The notes under the pieces: model-generated | What the model was told of the DNA's origin: nothing | Databases searched by the model: none | Seen by the model: only the letters and a program-made list of their open reading frames with translations | Assembly (NCBI GenBank): GCA_021795795.1 | Contig: JAJYPA010000173.1 | Coordinates: 1 to 14,223 of the forward strand | Reading direction: 5' to 3' | From: Pseudomonadota bacterium | GTDB lineage: Bacteria > Pseudomonadota > Gammaproteobacteria > Halothiobacillales > Halothiobacillaceae | DNA length: 14,223 bases | Position numbers and translations under genes: made by a program | Part shown: positions 13,872-14,223 of the stretch, one piece after another | How positions within the stretch are numbered: the first letter of the stretch is position 1 | Layout: each line of letters starts with the position of its first letter

Positions 13872-14223
13872 ATGGAACCTAAATTCTTGGTCTTTGCGAA
13901 CCAGAAGGGCGGCGTGGGCAAGACCACGCTTGCCGTACATATGGCCATCCATGCCCACAACATGGGCTTTCGGACCTTGCTGGTCGATCTGGACCAGCAG
14001 GGCAGCAGCACCTTCTTGTTGACCGGAGACGCGGATCGCCACCAGACCGAAGCGGGGACCGCGTTAGATCTCTGGTATCCGAATCGTAAGGTGCCCGTAC
14101 AGGTGTCCCCCATCTTCGGGTTCGACTTCCTCCAGGCGTCGGCGGCTCTGGATGCCGTGGACGATGATCTGGATCCCGCCATACGGGCCTTGCGCCGGCT
14201 GCTCGTCGTGGACAGCGGTCAGG
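13872..14223 (+). CDS. parA: ParA-family partition ATPase, 3' end outside window
   Basis: Only the first 117 residues are present. ATG 13872 has AGGAG at 13861-13865 upstream. The deviant Walker A motif KGGVGKTT is at residues 12-19, preceded by FANQ, and the next motif is LLVDLDQQGSST, both typical of ParA/MinD ATPases. RRLLVVDSG at the window end fits the later Walker B strand. ParA ATPases position low-copy plasmids or integrative elements, or act in regulation. The short N-terminus without a helix-turn-helix points to the small (type Ib-like or Soj-like) class. A parB partner would be expected downstream, outside the window. Confidence 0.93.
   Translation, partial: MEPKFLVFANQKGGVGKTTLAVHMAIHAHNMGFRTLLVDLDQQGSSTFLLTGDADRHQTEAGTALDLWYPNRKVPVQVSPIFGFDFLQASAALDAVDDDLDPAIRALRRLLVVDSGQ

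Overview
The window is part of a conjugative element (integrative element or plasmid) from a Gram-negative, GC-rich bacterium. It carries a P-type (Trb/VirB-like) type IV secretion system, an entry-exclusion-type lipoprotein, and the start of a ParA partition ATPase. Outer-membrane-type components (VirB9, lipoprotein) and Shine-Dalgarno sequences such as AAGGAGG point to a proteobacterium. Acidithiobacillus-type elements are one possible host group, but nothing in the sequence settles the genus.

Layout. Positions 1-7044 (+ strand): C-terminal three quarters of trbE/virB4, an EexN-like lipoprotein, two tandem paralogous small membrane proteins (one with an HEAGH metal site, one with that site erased), an unrecognised secreted 337-residue protein, trbJ (VirB5), trbL (VirB6), and a two-helix membrane peptide followed by a likely terminator. 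Positions about 7180-9800 (- strand): an AT-richer cargo operon with a SMODS-type CD-NTase, a SLATT two-helix membrane effector, and a second, different nucleotidyltransferase-fold protein. This resembles a CBASS-like anti-phage module. Positions 10001-10261 (- strand): a CopG-type antitoxin gene broken by two frameshifts. Positions 10424-14223 (+ strand): trbF (VirB8), trbG (VirB9), trbI (VirB10), a small coupled gene, and parA, cut by the window end.

The gene order E-J-L-F-G-I matches the Ti-plasmid trb order, but the cluster is split between L and F by the defence cargo and the antitoxin remnant. No trbH is seen between trbG and trbI. trbB/C/D, a coupling protein and a relaxase are not in the window.

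Two repeated non-coding signals link the transcription units. A 17-base element (GACGAGACAATCCGTGC and close variants) lies just after a stop codon and 66-80 bases before the start codons of the lipoprotein, the two-helix peptide and parA. A bipartite element (CTACCTATCCCC, then GCTATACC, 30 bases overall, 26 of 30 identical) precedes both the 337-residue secreted protein and trbF. These look like shared regulatory sites of the element.

Most interesting points: the CD-NTase/SLATT/second-NTase operon inside the conjugation cluster, the active/inactive pair of HExxH proteins, and the two families of repeated upstream elements.
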